A stretch of 64,000 nucleotides of DNA from Stentor roeselii. Its lineage: Eukaryota; Ciliophora; Heterotrichea; Heterotrichida; Stentoridae. The DNA is taken from contig RSEH01000011.1 of assembly GCA_006503475.1 (NCBI GenBank), forward strand, positions 185,800 to 249,799, read 5' to 3'. The notes below the pieces were generated by a model. The model saw only the letters and a program-made list of their open reading frames with translations, did no database searches and was not told the origin of the DNA. Of the stretch, positions 9,740 through 20,800 are shown one piece after another; the first letter of the stretch is position 1, and every line of letters begins with the position of its first letter. The position numbers and the translations under genes are program-made.

Positions 9740-11683
9740 ATGGGTGGAAGCCAAGCAAAGTGCCGTAACTACAGTCTGCCCATCTCAGGAACATCAAGCG
9801 TGTCCTGGTCATCAATATTCCGAAGTCCCGAGTCTCAATCATCCATAATTCTTCCAACGATTTGGGGAATGTCTAACTTTTTTGACCTGTTCCAGTAATT
9901 CCTATTTAGTTTTTCATGTAGCAAGTTCTCATCAAACAACTTCCTTGGGGTCCGGTCTAATGATTCCTTTGATTTTATGTCTTATTCTCGAAGCAGTCAG
10001 AGAGTTATTCAAGTCGCAAACGCTTTGGACTCTTTAAGAATTTCTGAAAATTCGCTTGGGTTGAAAATTCTTCCGATTCTTGCCATTCCTAGGCGAGAAA
10101 GTCTTTTAATTGAAATTGCCTGCATGGGTGTTGGAATCATTTCAGCTGTTTTAAATGAAAAGGACTCGGAAATAGAAATTTCGGCAAAATTGGCAGAATT
10201 GAGGCCGAAGTGTCTGGCGGTCGACAAGGAAAATGTTGGAAAAATATTGAATTTGAAGGCGAGTAGGATACTTGGAGAACTGGAGGTTATTATTTGTATT
10301 GATAATATCGCTGAAAGTGATATTAATACTGCTAAGATACTTGGACTTAGGCTGATTAGCTATCATGAGTGTAAGAGATTTGAAAAGAGCTTTGCTAGTA
10401 AATTGATTGATATACATGGACCTGCCATGATTTTCTACACTTCCGGAGCCACCGGTGAAGAAAAAGCAGTTCAAATCTCACACGAGTCCCTAATGGAAAA
10501 CCTAACAGGTCTAGTAAATGCTCCTCACAAGTTAAACATAGAAGACATTTTCATATCAACCTCCTCCCTCTCAAAATACTCAGAACAAGTCCTAATCTTC
10601 TTAGCATCAATCTTCGGTTCATCAGTAGGAATCTCTTTAAACTTTTCAGAAGACATCCGAATCCTAAGACCAACATTCCTTCATTCATCTCCTCGAATGT
10701 TAGACTTTCTTCAAAGCCAAATGAATCACGAGATGTCATTAGAGTCTTCAATAACCCAAAAATTATTTTCAAGCAATTTCAACAAAAGACTAAAAAGCTT
10801 CAACAAGCGAAAAGAAGTGAAAAAAGGACTTTTAGACAACATGGCTTTTAACTTAATTCGAGAAAAGTTCGGCACACGGCTTAAGCTGATTTTTGTAAGT
10901 TCTGGAGTTGCAAATGTAGAGACTATGAAATTCTTTAAAATTGTTCTTGGCTGTGATTTAATTGAAGCTTATGGAAGCCTTGAAGCTGGGGAATTCGCTT
11001 TGTGCTCGGGAAGAGACTTGGAATATGGACATGTTGGAGGCCCTTTGTCTTCTTGTGAAGTCAGACTTGCTTATTTACATGATGTCAACATTGAGGGAAT
11101 CGAACCTTCTACTTATGGAGAACTTTGTATTCGGCATACTTCGCAGCCGCTTGGGTATCTTCAAGAAAATACTGTGGATAATGATGGGTGGGTTCATACT
11201 GGAGATGTTTTTAAAGTCAATCTTGATGCTGGAAGCTTTGTGTTCTTGGAAAGGCAGGAATTTGTTTTGAAAAGTAAAAGTGGATGGGCTGTATTGCCTC
11301 AGAGACTTGAAATGGTTTATAGACAGTCAGAGTTTGTTGCTCAGATTATTGTTTATACTGAAGCTTGTATTAATGGACTTGTTGCTGTTGTTGTACCTGA
11401 TCAGAACTCTGTTATGAAAAATTGGGCTGGACGGGCTTCTGACTTTCGTTCAGTATGCCGAGACAGTGAACTAACCAAGTTTCTCCTTAAAGCCCTCCGC
11501 GAACTAGCAAATTCAAAGGGACTGAAAACCTACGAATTGATAAAAGAATTGATAATCGAGCCAACGCCATGGACAACTAAAGAGTTCATCACAAGCAACA
11601 TAAAAATCCGAAGAAACTCAATTCTAAAGAAGTACCAAGTGCAACTACAAGAATCAGTTCAAAAGCTGAGTAGTTTTAGCTAA
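9740..11683 (+). CDS. Long-chain acyl-CoA synthetase (AMP-binding family), one 15-nt intron
   Basis: Two exons (9740-9894 and 9910-11683) give 642 residues. The ATG at 9740 lies in ttaataaATGGG. The first ORF ends inside the intron gtaattcctatttag. Splicing joins FDLFHF to CSKFSSNNFLGVR, which is the usual LACS N-terminus ('lF...FLGVR...SY'). AMP-binding motifs: P-loop YTSGATGEEKA (about 227), EAYGSLEAG (about 403) and GWVHTGD (about 477). The C-terminal catalytic lysine region is less clear (NIKIRRNSILKKY). Known LACS enzymes join fatty acids to CoA using ATP via an acyl-adenylate. An N-terminal MGGSQ could be myristoylated, but position 6 is Ala rather than the preferred Ser/Thr. Confidence 0.92.
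9895..9909 (+). other. 15-nt intron in the acyl-CoA synthetase gene
   Basis: gtaattcctatttag. Removing it restores a single frame (1929 nt of coding sequence) and a family-typical N-terminus. The A at position 10 would be the branch point. Confidence 0.9.
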
Positions 11684-11695
11684 TTGGTAATCATT

Positions 11696-13705
11696 ATGGC
11701 TGAACTTAACGAGTCTCCAAAAGAACCTCAAGTGTCTTTAATCCCCACGAATCCCGACCCAGACCTCCAAGTCAAAAACAATTCAGAGAACCAAACATTA
11801 CAAGAATCAAAAAACCCAAAAAACACTCAAAAAAATTTAAAATCCACTTCAAATCAAACTAAAAAAAAACATTTCATCGATGACCTCGACTTTGAATTTA
11901 AAAAAAGAACGAAAATCAACTTCGTGACGACTCCACCGGGCAAGTCAAGCAACAAGGACTTTGTGAAAAGAAATATCCAAAGAAGCAATATTTTACTTCC
12001 TAATAAAAATCCTCTTCCCACCGAGCAAGTCCTTGAAAGTCTCATTGAAGAAGGCGGAAAAAGGAAAAATCTTGACATAAAAGAAAGATTTTACGACAAG
12101 GCCGAGACTTATAAAAAGAAAAAAGAAGAACTAAAAGAAAAATTTTTCAAAGATGAACTCTCTGGATGTACTTTTCAACCCAAAACCAATAGTAAAGAAA
12201 AAGAAAAACCAAAACAAAGCACTTTAAATGCAAAACTCGAGGATTACCTTCAAAAACAGAAGAAAAAACTCGAAAAAGCCCAAGAAGACGCAAAAAAAGC
12301 AGCAGAAAAAGAAGAAAACTCTGAAGACCTAAGCTACAAGCCTAAAATCTGCGAAAAGTCAAAAGAAATCCTTTCAAAAAAGCCTCAAAACGACACGCCG
12401 ATCCACGAAAGGCTTTACAACCATTCCAAAAACCACCCAAAGCCGAATCTTGAAGAAGAAGGTCTGAATGAATGTGGAGAAGAAGTAGAAGCCCTAGTTT
12501 TCCACCCGACAATAAACAAAAAGTCTCAGAACTTGGCAAGGTCAGGCCGAATCGAGGCGATTTTATACGAAGATGCAGTGAGAAGGCAAAAAAACCCTCC
12601 AAAGCAAGCCACGTCTCCAACTCCGAAGTTTTTAAACTCGAACTCTGAGAAAGTCCTGATTGAAAGGTTCAAAAGAGACTTTTTCGACTGTCTTGAACAA
12701 AATTCTTCTACAGAGTCTCTTGACTACTTGAAAACTTTAGAACTGTTTAAAATGATGCACTTTGTAAGAGAAGATAAAGAAGAGGTTGATTTAAATTCTG
12801 TTTTAAACATCTGGAGACTTTTTAATGATAGTGAAGAAAGTCATGTTGATGTTGAGCAGCTTTTAGCTGCTTTTCTGGCAATTATGGGTTTTTTTGAGGA
12901 CTGGATGGCGAATGAAACTCTTTTAGTCAAGTTTTCAAGGGCTGAGGTTAAAAAGTTTCACTTGAAATATGAACAGTTGTATAAAAATAGGTCTATTGTT
13001 ACTCTTAAAAGCAATGTCAACCAAAGTTTAAAAAATGTCGTTGAACATAGCTTTCAACCTGAAAGAATCGCTCAAAGTGATGAACTTGCTCAGAAGTGGA
13101 GAAATTCGCATCGAGAACCTGGAAAAATCGAACTCGCTCTATTTGCGGAAAAGGCTGGAAGGGATAAAAGACTTAATGAACTTAAGAAACAAGTTGATTT
13201 TGAAATCATGAAGGAGTGTAGCTTTAAACCAAAAACTGAAGAACTTCCAGGGATTTATTTTAAAAATGAGAAAGTGGATGGGGTGGGGAAAAATGCTCAT
13301 AAAGGACTTGCACTTTATGACCTGGCAAGTAAAAAAAATCAAAAAGAAAAACAAAAAACCAGTGAAGAACTCCAATTAGAAAAAGACCTGCAAGAATGTA
13401 CATTCAAGCCTTCAATACTGGACAGATCATCAATCTCCTCAACTTTCTTCCAAAGAAGTCTCGACAGCGAGAAATCAACAAGTCCAAAAACTTCAAAAAA
13501 GTGTCAATCCCCTCCAAAGTCCGATCCAGAGTCTCATCCTCGTTTAGACTCATTTCGAATATTTGAAAACCCAGAGTTAGGAACAATAAAAGAGACCTTA
13601 GAAGACGAGTTAAGTCCAAAAATAACTTTCGAAAAAGAACAATGCGACCTGGAGAACTTCGAAAAGCTAGAAAACATGATATTTGAAGAAAATTCTGGAA
13701 AATAA
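11696..13705 (+). CDS. CxFxP-repeat charged protein of unknown function
   Basis: A 669-residue, very Lys/Glu-rich protein with no signal peptide. The ATG at 11696 is chosen because codons upstream of it lack an ATG. It repeats a short motif of the type [C/V]-x-F-x-P-[KTS]: SGCTFQPKTN, EALVFHPTIN, KECSFKPKTE and QECTFKPSIL. Several copies are preceded by an ERFYDKA or ERLYNHS helix. The middle (about 320-440) is more globular and could hold EF-hand-like or helical structure (LLAAFLAIMGFFEDW), but I cannot name it. Such motifs are frequent in protist proteins of unknown role. The start is 12 bp after the acyl-CoA synthetase stop, and the end is 6 bp from the end of the convergent MARK-like kinase. 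Confidence 0.8.
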   Translation: MAELNESPKEPQVSLIPTNPDPDLQVKNNSENQTLQESKNPKNTQKNLKSTSNQTKKKHFIDDLDFEFKKRTKINFVTTPPGKSSNKDFVKRNIQRSNILLPNKNPLPTEQVLESLIEEGGKRKNLDIKERFYDKAETYKKKKEELKEKFFKDELSGCTFQPKTNSKEKEKPKQSTLNAKLEDYLQKQKKKLEKAQEDAKKAAEKEENSEDLSYKPKICEKSKEILSKKPQNDTPIHERLYNHSKNHPKPNLEEEGLNECGEEVEALVFHPTINKKSQNLARSGRIEAILYEDAVRRQKNPPKQATSPTPKFLNSNSEKVLIERFKRDFFDCLEQNSSTESLDYLKTLELFKMMHFVREDKEEVDLNSVLNIWRLFNDSEESHVDVEQLLAAFLAIMGFFEDWMANETLLVKFSRAEVKKFHLKYEQLYKNRSIVTLKSNVNQSLKNVVEHSFQPERIAQSDELAQKWRNSHREPGKIELALFAEKAGRDKRLNELKKQVDFEIMKECSFKPKTEELPGIYFKNEKVDGVGKNAHKGLALYDLASKKNQKEKQKTSEELQLEKDLQECTFKPSILDRSSISSTFFQRSLDSEKSTSPKTSKKCQSPPKSDPESHPRLDSFRIFENPELGTIKETLEDELSPKITFEKEQCDLENFEKLENMIFEENSGK

Positions 13706-13711
13706 TTATAG

Positions 13712-15127
13712 TTAATAATGCTCTTTCATATACATCAATCGCTCGATAGAGTCTCTTCCTCTTCTTTTAAGTTTATTGTACAATACGTAAATTTCTGACT
13801 TTTCATTCTGAACGTCTTTTAAAATTTGTTCTTCTGTAAAGCCAAGTTTTTTCTAAGTGAATTTTACGATTCCTGAAATTATTTCTAGGTCTAAAGACCC
13901 GCTCTCGCTTTTACGAACTGGAAGGATGAGAGTCGTTGATCTGACTATTCCACTTCCAGATACCCACTCGTCGTCTAGGACTGCTTTTATGCTGATTCTT
14001 TTCTTTGGGTTCACTTCAAGCATTTTAAAGATCAGGGATTTTAAACTTTCACTGAAATTACCGGAGATCGTGAAAGAACCTCGCTCGATTCGACGGTATA
14101 GTTCTTTGTCGTTGTGGGCTTTAAATGGCATTTTACCGCAGACCATCGCGTAGAGCAAGATTCCGAGAGCCCAGACATCTGCGTTTACTCCGTAGTAATC
14201 TTTTCGGCCGACTATTTCAGGTGCCATATAACTAGGAGTACCACAAAATATCCTAGATTTTTCATCATGCGAATTAAAAGTCGAGAATCCAAAATCAATA
14301 ATCTTCACATTCTGTTTCTTATCAAGTAAAATATTATCAAGTTTTATATCCCTATGAGCCACACTCTGACTATGACAATACTCAAAAGCAGAAGCAATTT
14401 GCCTAAAAAGTCTTTTCGCTTCCATTTCCTCAAGAATTCCAGCAGGTCTAGTCTTGATATAATTATAAAGCGACTGACCTTTAACAAACTCTAAAACCAA
14501 ATGAAAATGTTTTTTTCCATCAACAGTTTCCAACAATTTAACAATATTCGGATGATCAAGTTTCTTCAAAATTTCAATTTCTCGATGAAGATTCGCTTTT
14601 TTAACCGGGTCAATAAAATGATACTTATCATAAGTCTTAATAGCAACTTTCACATTATTTTTTACATTTTGAGCAAGTCTTACCGTTGCATAAGCTCCTT
14701 TTCCTAAAATTTTAATGATAAGGAAGTTAGAAAGACTTTGAGCGAAGCAGTCTTCTTCCGCTTTTCTGGGCATCGACACAGCTCGAGGGACTTTTGCTAA
14801 ATTTGGATGAAGTGGAAGGGGGCGGCTCATTGGCGAAGTTGTGTTCTTTCGAGCTGAAATGTTTTGAGTTGGAAGTCGGTTTAAAGCGTCTCTTGATGAC
14901 AAAATCGCGATTTTTAAAGGGTCTCTTCGTTGAAGTCCTTCTCGAGTTTTTTCTGACCTTTTCCTTGCTTTTGGAGGACGGAGAAGAACTGCCTCTGCTG
15001 CCGTGATTGGCCTTGCGAAACTTTCTTTTATCTCGTAAAGACCTCCACGAATGTTGCTGTTTGATTTGATCCCTGATGGGTTTGTTTTGATGAAGTCTCG
15101 CTTCGAAAAAGGAAGAGTTTCAGTCAT
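13712..15127 (-). CDS. MARK/PAR-1-like CAMKL kinase, one 15-nt intron
   Basis: Exons 13868-15127 and 13712-13852 give 466 residues. About residues 1-130 are a basic, disordered tail. The kinase domain spans about 135-388: LGKGAYATVRLA, VAIK (K164), AHRDIKLDNILL, IDFGFS, FCGTPSYMAPE and ADVWALGILLYAMVCGKMPF. All catalytic residues are present, and the set fits the MARK/PAR-1/NIM1 branch. The unspliced frame would stop at a TAG that is the last base triplet of the intron gtaaaattcacttag. Splicing adds KKLGFTEEQILKDVQNEKS and a helix, a UBA-like segment as in MARK kinases, which supports the intron. Known relatives phosphorylate microtubule-associated proteins and set cell polarity. The ATG directly follows the stop of the upstream gene. 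Confidence 0.92.
13853..13867 (-). other. 15-nt intron in the MARK-like kinase gene
   Basis: Read on the minus strand, gtaaaattcacttag in phase 0. It brings in a family-typical UBA-like C-terminus. A is at position 10. Confidence 0.9.
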
Positions 15128-16093
15128 CTAATTATTTTTAAGTTTTGAATAACTAATAATTCGATCCAGGTCTCCACCTGCTGAAAAACTCACTTTTTGG
15201 GGACTTGGAGAGAGTTGCTTTAGTAAAAAGGATTTTTCGGAAGGAGATTCTTTTGGCTTTTGATGCTTTTCGAAGAAGTTAGCACCTAAACGTCCTGGAC
15301 TTACTACTCGGTTTTTTTTTAGTTGGTAGAGTTGAGAATAGGAATTGCAAACTGACATCGCTCTTGAAGACTTCGAATTCACTCTAACCCTCGGCGAAAT
15401 AACCGGTGCAAAAGTACATTTTTCCAAACTTTCATCCTTCAACTTTTCCTTAAGTTTCTGCAATTTCTCAATTCTCTGAGAAATCCAAAGTTTTCCCCTT
15501 TCAACGACTCCCATTTCAAGTAAACTAGTTCTATTTTCCTCCAAATTAACCTGAGGTCGATGATTCATAGCATCTCTGAGTTGAAAAAGATAAGAATTCT
15601 GATTCTTATAAGATTCAAAAGGTTCAGCAAGTTCATCCGAGTCCTCAAGTTTAATAACCGCGTTTTTGACAATCGAGTTATGAGCCGGGCCAGCCCGGCT
15701 CTGTTTAACAAATCTTGAATTAGAAAGAATAGAACTGATGTACTTTGACTTGAAATTCGAAGACTTTTCGCTATTTTGCATTGCAATGAGTCGAGACATT
15801 TCATTAATTTGAGGAACTTGTCTTACTTCCTTCATCTCTTCCGCTTCGTATTTAGCCTGAAGACGTTTAAGTTTAGTCTGTGTCTGGACTTGTCTCTGCA
15901 TCAAAGAGTCTTCGATTTTCTGAGAACTTCGAATTGGTGAAAGTTTTCTCTGCAGAGAAGAAGACGAGTAACTTTCCGCCAGTCTTGAATGGTGAGACCT
16001 GGTCGAAAAGTCGTAGTAAAGCCGCTCGTGTACGTTTTGAGGAGAATAAAGAGAAGATTGTCGGACGAAACTAAGGATGTCGTTTCCGTGCAT
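15128..16093 (-). CDS. Basic protein with a CxFxP motif, unknown function
   Basis: A 321-residue, Ser/Arg/Lys-rich protein, mostly disordered. It has a helical part at about 60-100, a helix at about 200-235 (ISQRIEKLQKLKEKLKDE) and, right after it, EKCTFAPVISPRVR. That is the same kind of CxFxP motif repeated in the protein encoded at 11696-13705. No signal peptide or membrane span. I recognise no named domain. The TAG stop (15128-15130) is immediately followed on the same strand by the ATG of the MARK-like kinase, with no spacer. No GT...AG intron of 15 or 16 nt can be drawn across the junction. Confidence 0.78.
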   Translation of the reverse strand: MHGNDILSFVRQSSLYSPQNVHERLYYDFSTRSHHSRLAESYSSSSLQRKLSPIRSSQKIEDSLMQRQVQTQTKLKRLQAKYEAEEMKEVRQVPQINEMSRLIAMQNSEKSSNFKSKYISSILSNSRFVKQSRAGPAHNSIVKNAVIKLEDSDELAEPFESYKNQNSYLFQLRDAMNHRPQVNLEENRTSLLEMGVVERGKLWISQRIEKLQKLKEKLKDESLEKCTFAPVISPRVRVNSKSSRAMSVCNSYSQLYQLKKNRVVSPGRLGANFFEKHQKPKESPSEKSFLLKQLSPSPQKVSFSAGGDLDRIISYSKLKNN

Positions 16094-16114
16094 TAATTAT
16101 TGGAGGTTAATGGA

Positions 16115-17500
16115 TTAGGATGACTCGTATTTTTGAATCAGGGATGAAAGGCAGTCGTCTATGTCGATTCCGAGGGTTTTGGCTTGTTGGACTGTTTTTT
16201 TCACTTGGATGTATTCTTCGGCTGAGGTGATTTTAACTGATTTGACGAAATCTAGACTTGTTTTCCAGAAGTAAGGGTCTGAGTATTGTAGTTTTAATAA
16301 AGAGTACATCACTATCAGCGCTTCTCGCATTTTTAACTCTCGACCTCGAATGCGACTTGTCATTGTCTCTAGTAAATTTGAAGTATACGGCGTGAATAGG
16401 GAACCTCGCTTCACGAAACAAGGAAATAACATCAGAATATCATCCGTTTCAAAGGAATTTGAAAACTCCTGGGAATACATTTGAAGAAATTCTTCAGTTT
16501 CACGGTTATTACTTAAAATCGCAAGAAAAATCATAAGTTTTTCTTTATTTGTCATGATTTTCACGACTTTTTCAATGATTTCAAAGACTTGTTTGAATAA
16601 CTTTTCACTATTTTTCAGGAAATTTAGAGAGTAAATCAATTCAAAGAGTTCTAAAGCAGTGACTGTCATATTTGAAAAGTGTTGATCCAGCCTCATCAAG
16701 ATATTTTCAGGAGGGTCAAGTGACTTACTGATATAACACCCAATGATTTTATCAACATCAGCCGCTGAGAGTTTATCCACTTCAATTTCTTTAATTTTTT
16801 TATTTGCAAAGTTTTCCAATCCAAACTTATGAAGAATAAACACGACATGTGCAAGTTCTCCACCTTTAAACTGTTTCCAATGTTTTTCAATGAAAGTCTG
16901 CGCATTGAGGAGAAGAAGTGGGTTGACATGGTTGACCTTGTAAATGCCAGTCAAAAACAAGACCCCTGTGTCGGGTGATATTGAATCATTCGCTACTACG
17001 AAGATATTTGAAAGGACTTTGTAAAAATCTGAGTCGTATTTGTTTTTCACTGCAAAAGCGAATGATAACTTTCCGATACTGTTTGAAGGAATGGCCATTG
17101 GGTCTTTCATGATCAGTTCTTTAACTACTTCGAAGATACTAGTACTTTCTTTTGATGTTGAGAAGTTATAGACGATTGTTGAAAGGTCTTCAAAGTTGAA
17201 TGAATTTATTCTTTTGTATAACTCTTGAGTTAGATTGGAGAATAAACGAGGCGAGCCCTGATCGAAGAATGTGTAAACTTTAAGAAGGGATAAAAGCTTC
17301 TCGTTTGTCATCTCTCGGAGACGAAATATTGATGCTTGTTCGATGTCTTTTAATATTCTTATTTGGTCTTTGATCTCTGGTAACTCTTCTCGTGATCTTT
17401 TCAGGATCTCTGCTGGGAGGTTTAAAGTGTTTATTTTTTCTAGGTAGGATGAGAGAGGCGATGAAATCGAAGGAAGCTTGGAAAAGAATCGAAAAATCAT
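16115..17500 (-). CDS. Probable mitochondrial helical-repeat protein
   Basis: A 461-residue, all-helical, leucine-rich protein. The N-terminus MIFRFFSKLPSISSPLSSY is basic, hydroxylated and free of acidic residues, as in mitochondrial presequences. The rest is a run of about ten helix pairs (for example FEDLSTIVYNFSTSKE, LSFAFAVKNKYDSDFYKVL, ELAHVVFILHKFGLENFA) resembling the FASTK/RAP or octotricopeptide style of RNA-binding repeats found in mitochondria. A mitochondrial RNA role is an inference. No catalytic motif is seen. The first codons are duplicated in a damaged copy just upstream (17578-17671). Confidence 0.75.
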   Translation of the reverse strand: MIFRFFSKLPSISSPLSSYLEKINTLNLPAEILKRSREELPEIKDQIRILKDIEQASIFRLREMTNEKLLSLLKVYTFFDQGSPRLFSNLTQELYKRINSFNFEDLSTIVYNFSTSKESTSIFEVVKELIMKDPMAIPSNSIGKLSFAFAVKNKYDSDFYKVLSNIFVVANDSISPDTGVLFLTGIYKVNHVNPLLLLNAQTFIEKHWKQFKGGELAHVVFILHKFGLENFANKKIKEIEVDKLSAADVDKIIGCYISKSLDPPENILMRLDQHFSNMTVTALELFELIYSLNFLKNSEKLFKQVFEIIEKVVKIMTNKEKLMIFLAILSNNRETEEFLQMYSQEFSNSFETDDILMLFPCFVKRGSLFTPYTSNLLETMTSRIRGRELKMREALIVMYSLLKLQYSDPYFWKTSLDFVKSVKITSAEEYIQVKKTVQQAKTLGIDIDDCLSSLIQKYESS

Positions 17501-17671
17501 TAATAAAGGGAATGAGAAGTGAGATTATTTGGGTTAAAGGATGATTTAAGGTAAGATTACTTTTTTTGAGAGGATTAAATCGAAAGAAGCTTGGAAAAGA
17601 ATCGAAAAATGATAAATCAAGGAATGAGAAGTGAGATTATTTGGAGTTAAAGGAATCATTTAAGGTAAGAT
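17464..17671. repeat. ~114-bp direct tandem duplication over the 5' end of a gene
   Basis: About 97 bases at 17464-17560 recur at 17578-17671 with a few substitutions and small indels (offset about 114). The first copy contains the start of the helical-repeat protein (ATG at 17498-17500). In the second copy the ATG has become ATC (minus strand), and the duplicated frame soon meets TAA, so only one copy can code. The shared run aagcttggaaaagaatcg marks both. Confidence 0.85.
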
Positions 17672-17835
17672 TATTTTTGATTACTTTTAGGTTTATAACA
17701 CTTGTAAGCTAATGGGTTAAATATTTCATTATTAGAATAATCTAATAAATCTTCAGTCATTTTTAAAGACGTCGCTTTTTGTAATTATTCACTTCGAAAA
17801 TATCTGAAATTTTGGTCTTTGTATTATTAAAGTAT
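17501..17835. other. Divergent intergenic region with duplicated sequence
   Basis: Upstream region shared by the helical-repeat protein (minus) and the receptor-like gene (plus). It contains the second arm of the tandem duplication at 17578-17671. Otherwise AT-rich, with no further gene seen. Confidence 0.6.
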
Positions 17836-20800
17836 ATGGTCGTGATCATCGCTCTTGTTCAGCTGGTCTTTTCTTACAACATTTATTCAGTCGGAGTCGA
17901 CATTGAATACCAAGAAGCCCTATCCTCATACATATCTTCCTCCAGCAGTTTAAAGTATATTCCTCTCAACTCACCAGAAGACCTATCTTCATCAGATCCT
18001 TCTTCGATAACGGTTCTGATTTCACTGACAAAAAAAGCCAGTGAAGTACATTTTCTTCAGCTTTTCTCTGAATCTAAAAAAATCCCACTTTTGCTTCTTT
18101 CATCAGGAAATAGTGAAAATTTCTCATTTTTTTCAGATTTGAAGACTGAATGTTTTTCTTATTCAATAAATTCACTAATCAACTACTTTTCCTTTATAAA
18201 GCCGTCAATAATCTGGCCTTATTCAGAAGAAAATCTGGAAATATTAGAAAATTTTCAAATTTCTTCTGATTTTAAATTGACAAAGATTTCTTTAACAGAC
18301 CAGCTGACTTCAACTCAAGTTTCAATTATTTTGTCTAAACTTCTGAAAAAAGAAGCAGTTAAAGGATTTTTCTTTTTACCTGATGAGAAGTTTTGCAAGA
18401 CTGTCAGTAAAGGACTTGAAGAAGCGTTTTTAGTTCAAAAAGGAAATCTTGCAGTTTTTTTTACAAGTTGTGTTTTTCAGGTCGAAATTGATGGTTCTTT
18501 GTTTTTGACTTATGAAGGATTTGAACAGGTAAAAAATAGGTTTGAATATAAAAAGTTGCAAATTCAGAGGTTTTTACAAGTCTTTGAAAAACAAGGACTT
18601 ACTGAACATGAAATTTTAAAAAAACTGAAAAATGTTTATAATAATCAATGCAGGTTTTCTATTGTTAATGATGACAGAGGAATGAAAATTAAGGTTGGAG
18701 AGGTTATTGATGGAAGTATTTTTTTTCATAAGACTTTAAGGTTTTTAGGAGGAATTTATGATATCAGGAATTATTCTAATCCTGTTATTGTTATTTCTGC
18801 TAATACTGGATCTTTTAATCCTAATGGAGTTGCCCCTGTTTATTCTAATGTCGACTATCATCAGGGAACTTATTTTGCAGTGGAAAAAATCAACAGAGAT
18901 CGAACTTATTTCGATAAATATAAATTTCAGCTTTATGATCAGGTAAACTGTGGGGTTTCTATTTTTGATTACAACTATTCCAAAGAGTGTTTTACAGAAC
19001 ATAGGCCAAATATGGGAGTCGCTTATGTACCGACCCTATTTTCAATGAACATTCTCCTTTTAAAACAACTTGACTCTCTAAACCTCAGCATTCCATTCAT
19101 AAGTGGAATCGGAAGTGCAGGTTTACTTTCAAGTAAACTAGAATATCCATATTTTATCCGAACCGTTTCACCCTCATCAAAATTTTCCATAGCCTGGGCA
19201 AATCTAATAAGACTTTACAACTGGAACAAAATAATAGTACACTACACAAACGACAGTTTCGGAACATCAGCTTACAAAATTTTGAATGATTCCCAATCAG
19301 AATTCGGATTTAAATTTATAAATGAAGACAAATACCGTTCAGTAGGTTACGTTTACGATCACCAGTCACTTTCCCCTTATTACATAAACATGAGAAAAAG
19401 TCTTAGTCTAGGTTGCAACATCGTCTTTTTAATCATGGGAGACCCGGCAGCGTTTTTCTGGCTTGAAGGCTTCTACGATGTTGGAGCAAGAAGAGGCGAT
19501 TTGACTTTTATTTTTTTCAGTGCTACTGGACTAAACAATTTCAAAGCACAAAACGCTGATTTACGAAAGCGAAAAGAACTTATGCATGGTTCTTTAGCTA
19601 TTTTCAATGCAGCATGGGTAGGACAATATGGAGAAGAAATGAAAGTCGAGTATTTGAAGTACTGGGACGATACTTGGGGAAGAAGTTATTATATTGATGC
19701 TGTTTATTCAGCTGCAGAAACTGTTGATTTTTTGTTGAATCAAGGAAAACCTTTTGAAGATAAGGAAGTTTTTATGCAAGCTGTTAGGTCTATTCGATTT
19801 TTAGGAGCGACTGGAACTGTTTCTTTTGATCCTGAATCGAATGATAGAAATTTGGATACTTATAATGTTTTTAATTTTTTTGAAGATGAAGATGGAAAGT
19901 GGCATGATGATGCTGTTGCAATGATTTCACCTTTGGGTACTGTTTATTATGTGGTTTTAAAAGAGACTGTTTGGGCTGATGGAGAACTGCCTAAATCTAT
20001 GAAAGAGAATTTTTTGAATTGTCCTTTTAGAGAAGAAGAGATTCGTAAATCGAAAGATTCAGTGAATATTAAAATTATTGTTTCAGCTATTTTGTTTTTT
20101 ATTACTTCTGTTCTTATGTTTTATGCATTGAAAAGGATGAAGATTAAGAAAATAACGATGATGAGATTTAAAAATTATATTGTTTTTCAAGATTATTTAA
20201 CTTTTGGTTTTATTTTCATTGAAGCTATTCAGTTGGTGTCGATTGGTCCGTCTTTTGATGCTTTTAATAAAACTTTGAGTTATATTTCAGGGTTTTTGTC
20301 GATGGACATTTCAAAAATAACGAGTTTTAGAGATACAACTTTTTGGATCATTTTTTACTCGATGACTGTTTTTTCGTATCTCTGGGAATGCATGCTTTTG
20401 ATAATTTATTTTGATTTTTTTAGGGTGTTCAAAGGATTTTATGTAAAAGTTAGGTCACTTCAGTATTTGATGATACCTTTGATGTCGAATTATCTTTTTT
20501 TGCCAACATTAGTGAGCCTTGTAAGTATTTTGATGTGTGATTATGCAATTTCTGATGAATATACCGATTCTTATCTTAATTTCGATTGCAACTTTTTCTG
20601 CTGGGGCGGTGAGCACATAACATATTCATCTTTAGCTTGCTTTCAAATTGTGATTTACATTCCTATAGCGATTTTATACAGAACTCTTTGGCAAGAGCAA
20701 GACAGGTCGATTAACATACACGCAAGTACTTATTATTTGATATTGAAGAACTTCTGTGTTGTTTTTTTAGTTATCTTGAGTAAGATATTAAAAGATGACC

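Noticed and set aside
15128-15142. Intron joining the CxFxP protein to the MARK-like kinase
   Set aside because: No GT occurs 15 or 16 nt before the TAG, so a spliced fusion is not supported.
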